A stretch of 39,212 nucleotides of DNA from Caulobacteraceae bacterium UBA5005 (GCA_002398405.1 DGYN01000132.1:1-39212), one strand, 5' to 3'; counted from the stretch's first letter, positions 23,048-31,218 are shown. The notes: generated by a model from the letters alone, not told the origin. Translations and numbers: made by a program.

Positions 23048-23761
23048 ATGGGCGAAGGCTTTGACGTTGGGGTTCGCACCCTTCTGGTGGTTGAGGATGA
23101 TCAGGCCTTGCGTGAGCTGGTGGTCGGCTATCTGCGCGATCACGACTATCTGGTTCTGGGCGCCGCCGATGCGGTCGAGATGGACGATATCCTGTCCCGC
23201 ACCGCGGTCGATCTCGTCGTCCTCGACATCAAGCTGAGCGGAGAGGACGGCCACGCCATCTGCCGCCGCCTGGCGCGCGGCAAGCGGCGCGGGATCATCA
23301 TGGTCAGCGGCCTGGCCGGGGACGCGGACCGCATCCTGGCCCTGGAAAGCGGCGCCGACGACTTTCTGGCCAAGCCCTTCAATCCGCGCGAACTGCTGGC
23401 CCGGGTCCGCGCCGTGCTGCGCCGTCGCCTCGCGCCCGCCTCGGCGCGGATCGGCCGCCACCGCCGCTTTCTCGGCGTCGAGTTCGAGCTGGGCCGCCAC
23501 CATCTGCGCGGCGCCGAGGGCGAGGTCATCCAGCTGACCCCCGGCGAGCTATCGGTCCTCTCCGTGCTGATCGAAAATCCCGGCCGGGTGATGAGCCGCG
23601 ACGAACTCCTCGACCAGGCCTATGGCGAGACAGACGTCTTCGACCGCGCCATCGACGTGCACATCAGCCGCCTGCGCCGCAAGCTTTCGGCCTGCTGCGC
23701 CGAGCAGGCCATCCGCACCCACCGCCACGCCGGCTACCAGTTCGTGGCGCCCGTCGAGTAG
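23048..23761 (+). CDS. OmpR/PhoB-family response regulator
   Basis: 237 residues. Receiver domain 10-125 with acidic pocket E16/D17/D18, phospho-acceptor D60 (LVVLDIKLSG) and K109 (DDFLAKPFNP). The C-terminal winged helix (about 140-235) contains QLTPGELSVLSVLIENPGRV and the recognition region FDRAIDVHISRLRRKL, ending HAGYQFVAPVE. It is a DNA-binding transcription factor, likely in the pathway of the MASE1 kinase, though that kinase also has its own receiver so a phosphorelay is possible. ATG preceded by GAGGCAGGA. Its stop codon directly abuts the stop of the convergent esterase gene. Confidence 0.95.
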   Translation: MGEGFDVGVRTLLVVEDDQALRELVVGYLRDHDYLVLGAADAVEMDDILSRTAVDLVVLDIKLSGEDGHAICRRLARGKRRGIIMVSGLAGDADRILALESGADDFLAKPFNPRELLARVRAVLRRRLAPASARIGRHRRFLGVEFELGRHHLRGAEGEVIQLTPGELSVLSVLIENPGRVMSRDELLDQAYGETDVFDRAIDVHISRLRRKLSACCAEQAIRTHRHAGYQFVAPVE

Positions 23762-24784
23762 CTAGTCTTTCTGCAGCTTGCCGCCCTTGGCCGAGACCAT
23801 CAGCTTGAGGATCTCGTCCATGATCACCGGCTCGAAGCCCTCGGTGTGGCCCTTGTCGATACGCACGATGTCGGCGACCACCCGGCCATCCTTGCAGCCT
23901 GGATAGGCCATGACCCTGGCGACGCCCGGCCGGGCGAAGCGGCCCCAGCTTGGGCCGCGCGATTGGTCCGTGGCGGTGACATAGCCGGCCTTGGCGTCAC
24001 GCACCTCGCGGGCCGGCGAGCGGGCCCCACAACCATACTTTTCCGCCCAGCTCGACACCGTGGGCAGGTTCTGACCTGTCGCCTCAAGCTCGCCGATGGA
24101 AAAGATGAAGGAGAAATCGCAGTCCAGCGGGGCGGGCGCCGGCGCGGGTCCGCGTCCGGCCGCCGGCGGCGCTCCGGCCCTCGCTGGGGCCGGAGGCGAG
24201 CCGACCCGGCCGCCCGAAAGGGAAATGAATCCGTCGACCTTGTCCCGGAAATAGGGCGAGCAGACGATCCGGCGGCTGGTCGCGCCGCCCTGGCTGTGGC
24301 CCGCCAGCCAGTAGGACTTGATGTTCCGCCTGCCGAAGCTGGCGATCACCAGGTCGCTGATATTGTGCAGATAGGCGTCATCCGCCGGCCCCTGCCAGCT
24401 GCGGCCCGGCATGGGCGCGGCGGCCGTCGGCGTGGCGACGATCAGGCGGTATTTCTCCTTGTGATCGACGGCGGGAAAATAGTGCCGCTGCCAGTTTCCC
24501 ACCGATCCCCCGCCATGCAGGTTCAAGACAAAGACCAGTTTCTCCCCGGGCTTCAGATCGCAGGGGAAATCCAGGAAGAAGGCGCGCTTGGTCTTGGGCT
24601 CTATCGCCGGGCCCTGGTTGCCGGAAAGGGCCGGCAGGCAATTGGCCTCGGGGCAATTCATCCTCGGCGGATTGTTGCAGGCCGCGCCCGCCACCATCTT
24701 GGGCTCGGCTCCCACCGCCGGGCCGCACAGCACCGCGCCCGCCGTCAACAGGGCGAGCAAAGACATGCCTTTGGAAATCTTCAT
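23762..24784 (-). CDS. Exported alpha/beta-hydrolase esterase (PHB depolymerase/feruloyl-esterase type)
   Basis: 340 residues with a signal peptide ending AVGA-E. The oxyanion loop is NLHGGG (88-93) and the nucleophile elbow G162-H-S164-Q-G166 in YWLAGHSQGGATS; a C-terminal H in IDKGHTEGFEP is the probable catalytic histidine. Several cysteines near the N-terminus (C36, C44, C49) suggest disulfides, as in periplasmic or secreted carboxylesterases. A Pro/Ala-rich insertion (GSPPAPARAGAPPAAG) is near 201. The substrate cannot be told; PHB oligomers or feruloyl esters are the family examples. It ends against the response regulator gene. Confidence 0.85.
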   Translation of the reverse strand: MKISKGMSLLALLTAGAVLCGPAVGAEPKMVAGAACNNPPRMNCPEANCLPALSGNQGPAIEPKTKRAFFLDFPCDLKPGEKLVFVLNLHGGGSVGNWQRHYFPAVDHKEKYRLIVATPTAAAPMPGRSWQGPADDAYLHNISDLVIASFGRRNIKSYWLAGHSQGGATSRRIVCSPYFRDKVDGFISLSGGRVGSPPAPARAGAPPAAGRGPAPAPAPLDCDFSFIFSIGELEATGQNLPTVSSWAEKYGCGARSPAREVRDAKAGYVTATDQSRGPSWGRFARPGVARVMAYPGCKDGRVVADIVRIDKGHTEGFEPVIMDEILKLMVSAKGGKLQKD

Positions 24785-24841
24785 CGTCGTTCCTCCCCAG
24801 CCCGTTTCCCGAGCATTGCTAGGGGCGAGACTACTCCCGCC

Positions 24842-25515
24842 TCAATAGAAGTCCACGTGGATGTGGTCGTCGTGCCGGGCGGCGCCGCAACCGGCGAAAC
24901 GCACCTTGCCCTCGCCCGCAAACCCAAGGCGGGTCTTGAGATGGGGTTCGATGAACACCCGTCGCACGGCGGGATATGCGATCAGGGCGCTGACCAGGGC
25001 CTTGGTCCTCGCTTCGTCCAGCCGCCAATTCCGGTCCCTGGGCGGATCGGGGCGCTCCTGCTTGCCGCGCGCGCCCCCTGGGCAGGCCCGCTCGGACTCC
25101 CTCCGCGGCGGTTCATAGGCGCCGTAGCCGGCGACCGGCGACCGGTCGAGGGGACGGCCCTGCCGGTCCTCATAGAAGAGGGCAAGATCCACCTGCCGCC
25201 CGTCGCCGTGGCTGTAGTGCGGCGGCATGGGCTTAACCCCGCTCGGCCAAGAGGCGTCCATATAGCCGATGCGGGGCCCCGCCAGTTTCTTGGCTGCCGA
25301 GGTTAGAACCTTAAGAGCGGCCGGGGTCACAAAGTTGAGGTCGTCGCGGCAGTACCGTTGGTGCAGCGGATAGAGAGAGCCCTTGGCGTCGCACGGCAGG
25401 GGCGCGAGGCCGGCGGGGCTTGGGGGCGCGCTCTCCCTCAGGTTCGGCAAGGTCTTGGGCGCGGGCGCCTTCTCGCAAGCGGCCAGGGTCAGAACAAGCA
25501 GGACCGCCCAGCGCC

Positions 25516-25519
<4 letters not shown>
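24842..25519 (-). CDS. Lipoprotein with MepA-like (LAS-type) peptidoglycan peptidase domain
   Basis: 225 residues. The N-terminus is a short lipoprotein signal with lipobox LAAC and C15. The catalytic pattern H101-x-x-H104-G-D-G-R-Q-V-D111 and H216-D-D-H-I-H221-V-D at the C-terminus matches the zinc sites of penicillin-insensitive murein endopeptidases (MepA) and relatives. This predicts cleavage of peptide bridges in the cell wall from the periplasmic side. The TTG start overlaps the rluD stop as TTGA and is the only start giving a complete signal; more upstream in-frame sequence is the rluD antisense frame. It is coupled to rluD. Confidence 0.82.
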
Positions 25520-26516
<997 letters not shown>

Positions 26517-26520
<4 letters not shown>

Positions 26521-27428
26521 CCGGTCAGCTGTCCGCCAAGCGTGGCGCCGCGCGAGAAGGTGCTCACCGCCGAGGACAGCAGGAACAGGTCGCCGCCCTT
26601 CTTGGCGGCCTCGGGGCCGATGTCGCGGATCAGATGGTCGCGCACGTCCTTGGGGGCGGTCTCCTCGGTGGCGCGCGGGTCGCGGGCCAGCAGGGCGTCG
26701 CACTCGCCGTCGTCCTTGGCCTTGTCGCCGGAAAGCTCGCCGATGCGCTCGAAGATGATCGGATAGGCTGACGGCGTGCGCGCCGCGTTGAGCGCCGCGG
26801 CCATGACCAGGCCGTCGATGGTGCTGGCGCGGGGCAGGGGGACGCCGTTCAAGACCAGAAAGATCGGAGTCAGACCCAGGCTGTCGAACAGAAGGCCGAA
26901 CAATTGCCCTTCGGCCGGGAACAGCCAACCTTCGAACATGAGGCCCCCGGCCCCGCCGACCTTGACGCCCAGAAGCCCGTCCGGGCCTTTGCGGATCATG
27001 CCGTAGTCGTGAAAGAACTGGCCCGGCATCAGGATCGAGGGCCGGGTCGTCCGCCAGAAACCCTCATAGGCCGCGCCGCGCCGCTCGGTGGTCAGCCGCG
27101 CCTGCGCCAGGATCGGCAGCGGAAGCCCCTCCTGGTGGTGCGAGGCGCCGTTCGTCCCGCTTCTCGCCACCGCCGCGTCGACCCCGAACACCGCGGCCAG
27201 GCCCGAGACGTCGCGGTCCCAGTCGAGCATGGTGAAGCCCGGCTTCTTGCCGGCAATCAGGCGGGTCAGGTTCGAGAGGTTGTGATCGGATGGGTTCACC
27301 GCGCCTGAAGCCCATCGCCCGACCAGGGATTTGTCCACCCCAAGGTCCGCGGCAAGGCGCCCCCGGCTCATCGACAGGGCCTTGAGCGCGAGTTCAAGCT
27401 TGGTCGAGAAATCGGCCACCGCGGTCAT
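26517..27428 (-). CDS. XRE-family HTH regulator with large C-terminal domain
   Basis: 303 residues. The N-terminal Cro/C1 helix-turn-helix occupies about 8-62 (LALKALSMSRGRLAADLGVD, SLVGRWASGAVNPSDHNLSN). The C-terminal part, residues 90-300, is beta-rich (YEGFWRTTRPSILMPGQFF, GLLGVKVGGAGGLMFEGWLF) with no enzymatic motif I recognise; it may bind a ligand. First gene of a chain with rluD and the lipoprotein (4-base overlaps). The upstream region has perfect palindromes at 27447 and 27457 and TGCAA half-sites at 27491, suggesting autoregulation. Confidence 0.85.
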
Positions 27429-27446
27429 GGCCGAAACATCCCATAA

Positions 27447-27471
27447 ATTTGGCCAAATGCAACCGTTGCAT
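27447..27471. promoter_or_regulatory. Overlapping palindromes upstream of the XRE regulator
   Basis: ATTTGGCCAAAT (27447-27458) and ATGCAA-CCG-TTGCAT (27457-27471) are both perfect palindromes sharing two bases. A further TGCAACC half-site is at 27491-27497. They start 19 bases upstream of the regulator ATG and are likely operator sites for it. Confidence 0.55.
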
Positions 27472-27576
27472 GCAGCGAAATGCGCGCATCTGCAACCTTG
27501 CCCAAAGGGTGCATATCCCCGCGCCGCTCGCCGACCGCCGATGCATCTGACCCGGAGAACGGCGTTCGCCTAGAAC

Positions 27577-27680
27577 GGGAACACCACCACTTGAGGTCGC
27601 TCCTCCCTACCCCGACTGCGACCTCGATAGGCCCGCGGCGCACCCCGTCCCCACGGAATTGCCGCGGGCTTTTTCTTTTC
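27577..27680 (+). ncRNA. Candidate small RNA with anti-Shine-Dalgarno loop
   Basis: In the 410-base gene-free stretch 27429-27838. A perfect 8-bp hairpin (GAGGTCGC 27593-27600 with GCGACCTC 27618-27625) presents a 17-base C-rich loop that starts TCCTCCCTACCCC, complementary to Shine-Dalgarno sequences. It is followed by a 9-bp terminator hairpin and T-run ending at 27680. No plausible coding frame covers it. The 5' end is inferred from a weak CTGACC (27547) / TAGAAC (27571) promoter-like pair and is uncertain. The architecture resembles C-rich-loop sRNAs of Alphaproteobacteria (alpha-r14 family, GsrN), but I cannot assign it to one. Confidence 0.5.
27631..27680 (+). terminator. Intrinsic terminator
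   Basis: GCCCGCGGC (27631-27639) pairs perfectly with GCCGCGGGC (27661-27669), followed by TTTTTCTTTT. The 21-base loop holds a small second hairpin CCGT/ACGG. It is the clearest plus-strand intrinsic terminator in the window, yet no gene ends upstream of it on this strand, which argues for a non-coding transcript. Confidence 0.8.
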
Positions 27681-27837
27681 TACCTCCAACGTGACCAACG
27701 GGAACGGGGGAGGGGGACCGCGCGTAGCGCAGCGAAGCGGGGTGGAGGGGGCGGGCGGCAAGCGCCGGTGTCTGGGGCTCGCCCCCTCCACCACGCCTTC
27801 GGCGCGGTCCCCCTCCCGCCGCTTCGCGGGGGAGGTA
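27681..27837. repeat. 157-bp GC-rich inverted-repeat element
   Basis: Bounded by TACCTCC (27681-27687) and GGAGGTA (27831-27837). Inside, GGGAGGGGGACCGCG (from 27708) pairs with CGCGGTCCCCCTCCC, and GGTGGAGGGGGC (27741-27752) pairs perfectly with GCCCCCTCCACC (27781-27792). The whole can fold as one long hairpin. It looks like a dispersed non-coding element of the MITE/ERIC type; only one copy is in the window. It ends 1 base before the stop codon of the DUF6959-like gene. Confidence 0.7.
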
Positions 27838-27838
27838 G

Positions 27839-28096
27839 TTACAAGCGCGGCCGAGTCTCGTAGGGAAGACCGATTCCGGCCTGCTGTAAGGCTGTCTCGT
27901 ATCGGCTTCGCACCGCGCGCAACCGCTCGACGATCTCAGTAAGAACGTCCGTATCGGCCTTCGAGACCGCTTCTTCTAATTTACTGATCAACGAATTGAG
28001 GCTGTCGCCTTGAAAAACCACGCCCGGAAACTCCCGGTCAGGGAGCTGGACGATCGCATAGTTGGTAGGCGGGGTCAGAAGTTGAGCAACCGGCAA
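27839..28096 (-). CDS. Small DUF6959-like protein
   Basis: 85 residues from a TTG preceded by GGGGGG at 6 bases, 11 bases after the stop of the ferritin-like gene. The core LLTPPTNYAIVQLPDREFPG followed by VVFQGDSLNSLI resembles the DUF6959 pattern as I remember it; function unknown. The second half is helical with ERLRAVRSRYETALQQAG. A longer in-frame reading through the ferritin gene is a shadow. The stop is next to the inverted-repeat element. Confidence 0.65.
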   Translation of the reverse strand: MPVAQLLTPPTNYAIVQLPDREFPGVVFQGDSLNSLISKLEEAVSKADTDVLTEIVERLRAVRSRYETALQQAGIGLPYETRPRL

Positions 28097-28107
28097 GGCT
28101 TTCCCCC

Positions 28108-28425
28108 CTACAGCCCGTGCTCGCCAGACGCCTCTTCCTCGTGGCCGGCGATGTCGCCGTCCTTGAACAGGTATTCGCGCAGCTGGGCGTCGGCCTCGGC
28201 ATCGTTGCGGCGGATCCATTCCAGCACCATGGCCGCGTGCTCAAGCTCCTCCTTGGCGTTGTGCAGGAGGATGGCGCGCAGGGCCGGATCATCGCAGTCA
28301 TCGGCCCGCTGGCGGTACCAGTCGACCGCCTCGAACTCCTCGATCAGGGAGGTGATGGCGTAGTGCAGATTGAGCGTCTTTGGCTTGATCCTGTCGCGCG
28401 GGACGTGGAGCTCTTCCTTGGCCAT
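28108..28425 (-). CDS. EncFtn-like encapsulated-ferritin family protein (no shell gene nearby)
   Basis: 105 residues. Residues 22-89 (AITSLIEEFEAVDWYRQRAD, AILLHNAKEELEHAAMVLEW, IRRNDAEADAQLREYLF) closely match the pattern of the encapsulated ferritin of Rhodospirillum rubrum, including the metal-binding E32 and the E59-E-L-E62-H63 group. EncFtn is a half-ferritin that dimerises to form the ferroxidase centre and stores iron inside encapsulin shells. No encapsulin gene is found in the window, and the C-terminus (GHEEEASGEHGL) has no evident shell-targeting peptide. It follows hisI by 13 bases; AGGAAGG precedes the ATG. Confidence 0.88.
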   Translation of the reverse strand: MAKEELHVPRDRIKPKTLNLHYAITSLIEEFEAVDWYRQRADDCDDPALRAILLHNAKEELEHAAMVLEWIRRNDAEADAQLREYLFKDGDIAGHEEEASGEHGL

Positions 28426-28438
28426 CTAGAACCTTCCT

Positions 28439-28834
28439 CTAATCGGGCCGTTCGACGAGCTTGCCGTCCTCGACCACGCGATAAAAACACGACCGGAAGC
28501 CGACGTGGCAGGCGCCGCCGTCCCCCTGGGGGAGGACCTTCAACAGCACCGCATCCTGGTCGCAGTCGAAACGCACTTCGCAGACTTTCTGAATCTGGCC
28601 GGACGTCTCACCCTTCTTCCACAGTTCATTGCGCGAGCGGCTGAAATAGTGCGCCTCGCCCGTATCCAGCGTCAGCCGCAGCGCCGCATCATTCATCCAG
28701 GCCAGCATCAAGACTTCGCCGGTGGCGGCGTGGGTCGTCACCGCGGCGATCAGGCCGTTGGCGTCGAACCGCGGCGCGATCTCCGCGCCCCGCTCCAGGG
28801 CCTGCTTGTCGGGGGCATTGGGAAAACCGGTCAT
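28439..28834 (-). CDS. hisI: Phosphoribosyl-AMP cyclohydrolase HisI
   Basis: 131 residues, normal for the monofunctional enzyme of histidine synthesis (third step, opening of the adenine ring of PR-AMP). Visible signatures: VLMLAWMNDAALRLTLDTGE, HYFSRSRNELWKKGETSGQ, VRFDCDQDAVLLKV and GGACHVGFRSCFYR, with the zinc- and magnesium-binding Cys/Asp residues. An earlier in-frame ATG would add 14 atypical residues. It is the first gene of the hisI / EncFtn-like / DUF6959-like series on the minus strand, although the three have no known common pathway. Confidence 0.95.
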   Translation of the reverse strand: MTGFPNAPDKQALERGAEIAPRFDANGLIAAVTTHAATGEVLMLAWMNDAALRLTLDTGEAHYFSRSRNELWKKGETSGQIQKVCEVRFDCDQDAVLLKVLPQGDGGACHVGFRSCFYRVVEDGKLVERPD

Positions 28835-28899
28835 ATCTGCACCAAATAACCACGGCGGGCCGTATCGCCAACTCATCAGATCGAGCTAGCCTTTGCGGT

Positions 28900-29760
28900 G
28901 TGGGCGTCAGGGCAGTCATTAAACGGGAGTTCGCGGCCCTGGAGGCGGCGGCGGGGCCGTGGGCGGATGGGGGGCCGTGGCGGCGGCGCGCTTTTGAATT
29001 CCTGTTGTTCGGCCTGAAGCAGGCCTTCGCCTGCCTGTTTGGCGGGCTGATGATCTTCCTCTTGGTGTCGACCCATCTGCTCTGGCCGGACACCGCGCCG
29101 CTCGCCCGCTACGACTTTCTATTCCTGGCGTCGCTGACCATCCAGGTCGGGCTTCTCGCGCTCAAGCTGGAACACTGGGACGAGGCGGCGGTAATCCTGA
29201 TCTTCCACGTGGTCGGGACGATCATGGAGCTGTTCAAGACCACCCAGGGCTCGTGGGTTTATCCCGAGGAGGCCTTTTTCCGCATCGGCGGCGTCCCCCT
29301 GTTTTCCGGCTTCATGTACGCCTGCGTCGGCTCCTACATCGCACGGGCCCTGCGCATCTTCGACATCCGCTTCGAACATTATCCGCCGGTCTGGACGACC
29401 TGGATCCTGGCGATCGGGGCCTATGCGAATTTCTTCACCCACCACTATGTGACGGATATCCGCCTGGTGCTGTTCGGCTTTTCCGCGGTGATCTTCTTCC
29501 GCGCGCAGATTCTCTTCACCCCCCGGAACCGGGTCCGCCGCATGCCCATGCTGGTGGGCTTTATCCTGGTGGCCCTGTTCCTGTGGTTCGCCGAGAACGC
29601 CGGCACCTTCGCCAACGCCTGGGTCTATCCCAGTCAGCGGAACGGCTGGACCCTCGTCCCCATTGAGAAGATGGGCGCCTGGTACCTCTTGATGATGCTG
29701 AGCTTTGTCCTGGTGACAGCGGTGCGCCCGCCCAGGCGCGCGGAAAGTCTACATATATAG
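28900..29760 (+). CDS. DUF817 (YoaT-type) integral membrane protein
   Basis: 286 residues with about eight membrane helices. Family features are FEFLLFGLKQAFACLFGGLM near the start, MELFKTTQGSWVYPE in the middle, and the second, similar FANAWVYPSQRNGWTLVP near the end; HYPPVWTTWILAIGAYANFF also fits. The function of DUF817 is unknown. GTG start, divergent from hisI with 65 bases between. Its stop codon TAG lies inside the first operator of the following PadR operon. Confidence 0.88.
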   Translation: MGVRAVIKREFAALEAAAGPWADGGPWRRRAFEFLLFGLKQAFACLFGGLMIFLLVSTHLLWPDTAPLARYDFLFLASLTIQVGLLALKLEHWDEAAVILIFHVVGTIMELFKTTQGSWVYPEEAFFRIGGVPLFSGFMYACVGSYIARALRIFDIRFEHYPPVWTTWILAIGAYANFFTHHYVTDIRLVLFGFSAVIFFRAQILFTPRNRVRRMPMLVGFILVALFLWFAENAGTFANAWVYPSQRNGWTLVPIEKMGAWYLLMMLSFVLVTAVRPPRRAESLHI

Positions 29761-29761
29761 A
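29748..29761. promoter_or_regulatory. TCTACA-type operator O1 of the PadR operon
   Basis: TCTACA-TA-TATAGA, one base from a perfect palindrome. The left half-site is identical to that of the BlaI system 1 operators at 1890, 1922 and 4027. It lies directly before a TTGACT -35 (29762-29767). Confidence 0.6.
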
Positions 29762-29791
29762 TTGACTCGAAACTCTACATATGTTGATTAT
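29762..29791 (+). promoter_or_regulatory. Candidate promoter of the PadR operon
   Basis: TTGACT (29762-29767), an 18-base spacer and GATTAT (29786-29791). Transcription would start about at the ATG (29797), so the message is probably leaderless. The promoter lies between and over the two TCTACA-type operators. Confidence 0.55.
29774..29787. promoter_or_regulatory. TCTACA-type operator O2 of the PadR operon
   Basis: TCTACA-TA-TGTTGA, with an intact left half and one mismatch on the right. It is centred 26 bases from O1 and overlaps the -10. It could be a PadR or a BlaI site. Confidence 0.6.
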
Positions 29792-29796
29792 GGTTC

Positions 29797-30102
29797 ATGG
29801 CCCGCGCCCTGAACATCTCCCGCCAGACCCGCCTGGTCCTCGCCGCCCTCCTCACCCAGCCCCAGGCCTGGCGCTACGGCTATGACCTCGCCAAGGAAAC
29901 GCAGCTCAAGTCCGGAACCCTCTATCCGATCCTGATGCGCCTCTCGGACCAGGGCCTGCTGGAGTCCGAATGGCGCGCGCCCCTGCAGCCGGGGCGTCCG
30001 GCGCGCCACGCCTATCGGCTGACGAACGCCGGCGCCGCCTTGGCGCAAGATCAACGGTCAGCCAGCGCGCCCCGCAGGGCCTTAAAGGCGCAGACCGCAT
30101 GA
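29797..30102 (+). CDS. PadR-family transcriptional regulator
   Basis: 101 residues, the short PadR form. The winged helix shows RLVLAALLTQPQAWRYGYDL, then the recognition helix and wing ETQLKSGTLYPILMRLSDQG and GRPARHAYRLTNAGAA. Such proteins usually repress their own operon and neighbouring membrane-protein genes, with release on an envelope or small-molecule signal. No ribosome site precedes the ATG, in line with a leaderless message. The stop overlaps the next gene as ATGA. Confidence 0.9.
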   Translation: MARALNISRQTRLVLAALLTQPQAWRYGYDLAKETQLKSGTLYPILMRLSDQGLLESEWRAPLQPGRPARHAYRLTNAGAALAQDQRSASAPRRALKAQTA

Positions 30103-30686
30103 GGCGCCTTGCGGACCATCTGATGTTCTTCGCCGTCCGGATCGCCTCCGACCGTCGCCGCACCTGGGCCATGGCCATGCAGCGCGAGCTGCAGGACGCG
30201 GACGATCCGCTCTCCTGGGCGGCCGGTTGTCTGCTGACCCTCCTGATCGAAAGGCTTCAACCCATGCAAACCTTAGTCACCGCCGCCCGCTGGTTCGTCG
30301 CCGCCGTCACCGCCGCCTATGCCGCCTTCCATTTCAAAATGGCCTGGAACGGAGCGATGGTTCTGATGGGCGGGCCGGACTGGTATTACGACAAGCTCAT
30401 TGCCTGGGGACATCCGGATCAGGCAGAGGGCTACCAACAGGCCCAGCCCTTTATCTTCGCCTACATGCTGCTGATCGGGATCACCCACCTCGGCGCGGCC
30501 ATCTTCCTGGTCCGCTGGCGGCCCAAGGCCTTCTACGCCTTCCTGGCGGTCGCCGCCGTGATGGTCTTGGCGTTCACCGGTCTGCGCGTAATTCCGTTCC
30601 AGGCAGGACCTCTCGCCCTGCTGGCGGCGGCCGCCTGCGTCCTCGCGCTGATGAACCGCAAGAGCCCTCCGCTCGCGACAGCTTGA
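30099..30686 (+). CDS. PadR-associated membrane protein
   Basis: 195 residues. The first 50 (RTWAMAMQRELQDADDPLSW, AAGCLLTLLIERL) form the W-x-AM-x-x-E-x...WA-x-GC segment often found in proteins encoded beside PadR or ECF regulators. Four membrane helices follow (about 56-72, 116-136, 141-160, 167-186) with two conserved-looking Tyr/Trp clusters (GPDWYYDKLIAW) between. The ATG overlaps the PadR stop, so the pair is coupled. Likely the membrane target or partner of the regulator; function unknown. Confidence 0.82.
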   Translation: MRRLADHLMFFAVRIASDRRRTWAMAMQRELQDADDPLSWAAGCLLTLLIERLQPMQTLVTAARWFVAAVTAAYAAFHFKMAWNGAMVLMGGPDWYYDKLIAWGHPDQAEGYQQAQPFIFAYMLLIGITHLGAAIFLVRWRPKAFYAFLAVAAVMVLAFTGLRVIPFQAGPLALLAAAACVLALMNRKSPPLATA

Positions 30687-30717
30687 CCGTGGGGCCGTCC
30701 AGGCCTTCACTCACAGA

Positions 30718-31182
30718 ATGAGCGAAGTCTTCGAAGGCGGCTGCCCCTGCCGATCCGTCCGTTACCGGATGATGCGCCGGCCGATGATCACCCACGCCTG
30801 CCACTGCCGCTGGTGCCAGCGCGAGACCGGAACCGCCTTCGCCCAGAACGCCCTCATCGAAACCGACCGCCTCGAGGCGACCGGCGAGACCGAAACCATC
30901 GACACCCCCTCCAACAGCGGCCGGGGCCAGGCGGTGGTCCGCTGCGCCGCCTGCAAGATCGCCCTGTGGAGCCACTATGGCGGCGCCGAGCAGATCGCCT
31001 TCCTGCGGGTCGGAACCCTGGACAATCCCGACGCCTTTCCCCCCGACATCCACATCTGGACCTCCTCCAAACAGCCCTGGGTGACCCTGCCGGAGGGCGC
31101 GCGCGCCGTGCCCGAATACTACAAGTCCGCCGACGTCTGGACCCCTGAGGCGCTGGAACGCAGGCGTCACCTGTTCAACTAG
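30718..31182 (+). CDS. GFA (CENP-V) family zinc protein
   Basis: 154 residues of the glutathione-dependent formaldehyde-activating-enzyme-like fold. Zinc-binding cysteines are in order: C9-P-C11, C28-H-C30-x-x-C33 and C76-A-A-C79. The motif THACHCRWCQRETGTAF is the family signature. Many members have no formaldehyde activity, so the substrate is open. It stands alone with a 31-base gap from the membrane protein before it. Confidence 0.9.
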   Translation: MSEVFEGGCPCRSVRYRMMRRPMITHACHCRWCQRETGTAFAQNALIETDRLEATGETETIDTPSNSGRGQAVVRCAACKIALWSHYGGAEQIAFLRVGTLDNPDAFPPDIHIWTSSKQPWVTLPEGARAVPEYYKSADVWTPEALERRRHLFN

Positions 31183-31218
31183 ATTGACGCCCTGGGCCAA
31201 CCGGCCTAGCCCCGCCCC

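Noticed and set aside
23846..25306. Plus-strand open frame of 486 codons over the esterase and lipoprotein genes
   Set aside because: It runs antisense to two genes with signal peptides and catalytic motifs. No ribosome site or domain supports it.
27331..27573. Short plus-strand frame across the start of the XRE regulator
   Set aside because: It overlaps the HTH coding sequence and the palindromes, has no ribosome site and no homology pattern.
27541..27573. A 10-codon leader peptide (MHLTRRTAFA) before the terminator, as in an amino-acid attenuator
   Set aside because: No run of a regulatory amino acid, no biosynthetic gene follows on the plus strand, and the terminator is followed by a repeat element. 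A small RNA explains the structure better.
27480..27680. SRP RNA, 6S RNA, RNase P or tmRNA
   Set aside because: No conserved core (for example GGAAG/AGCA tetraloop region of SRP RNA or a tRNA-like part of tmRNA) can be seen.
27681..27837. CRISPR array or insertion sequence
   Set aside because: The repeats are inverted, not direct and regularly spaced, and no transposase frame is present.
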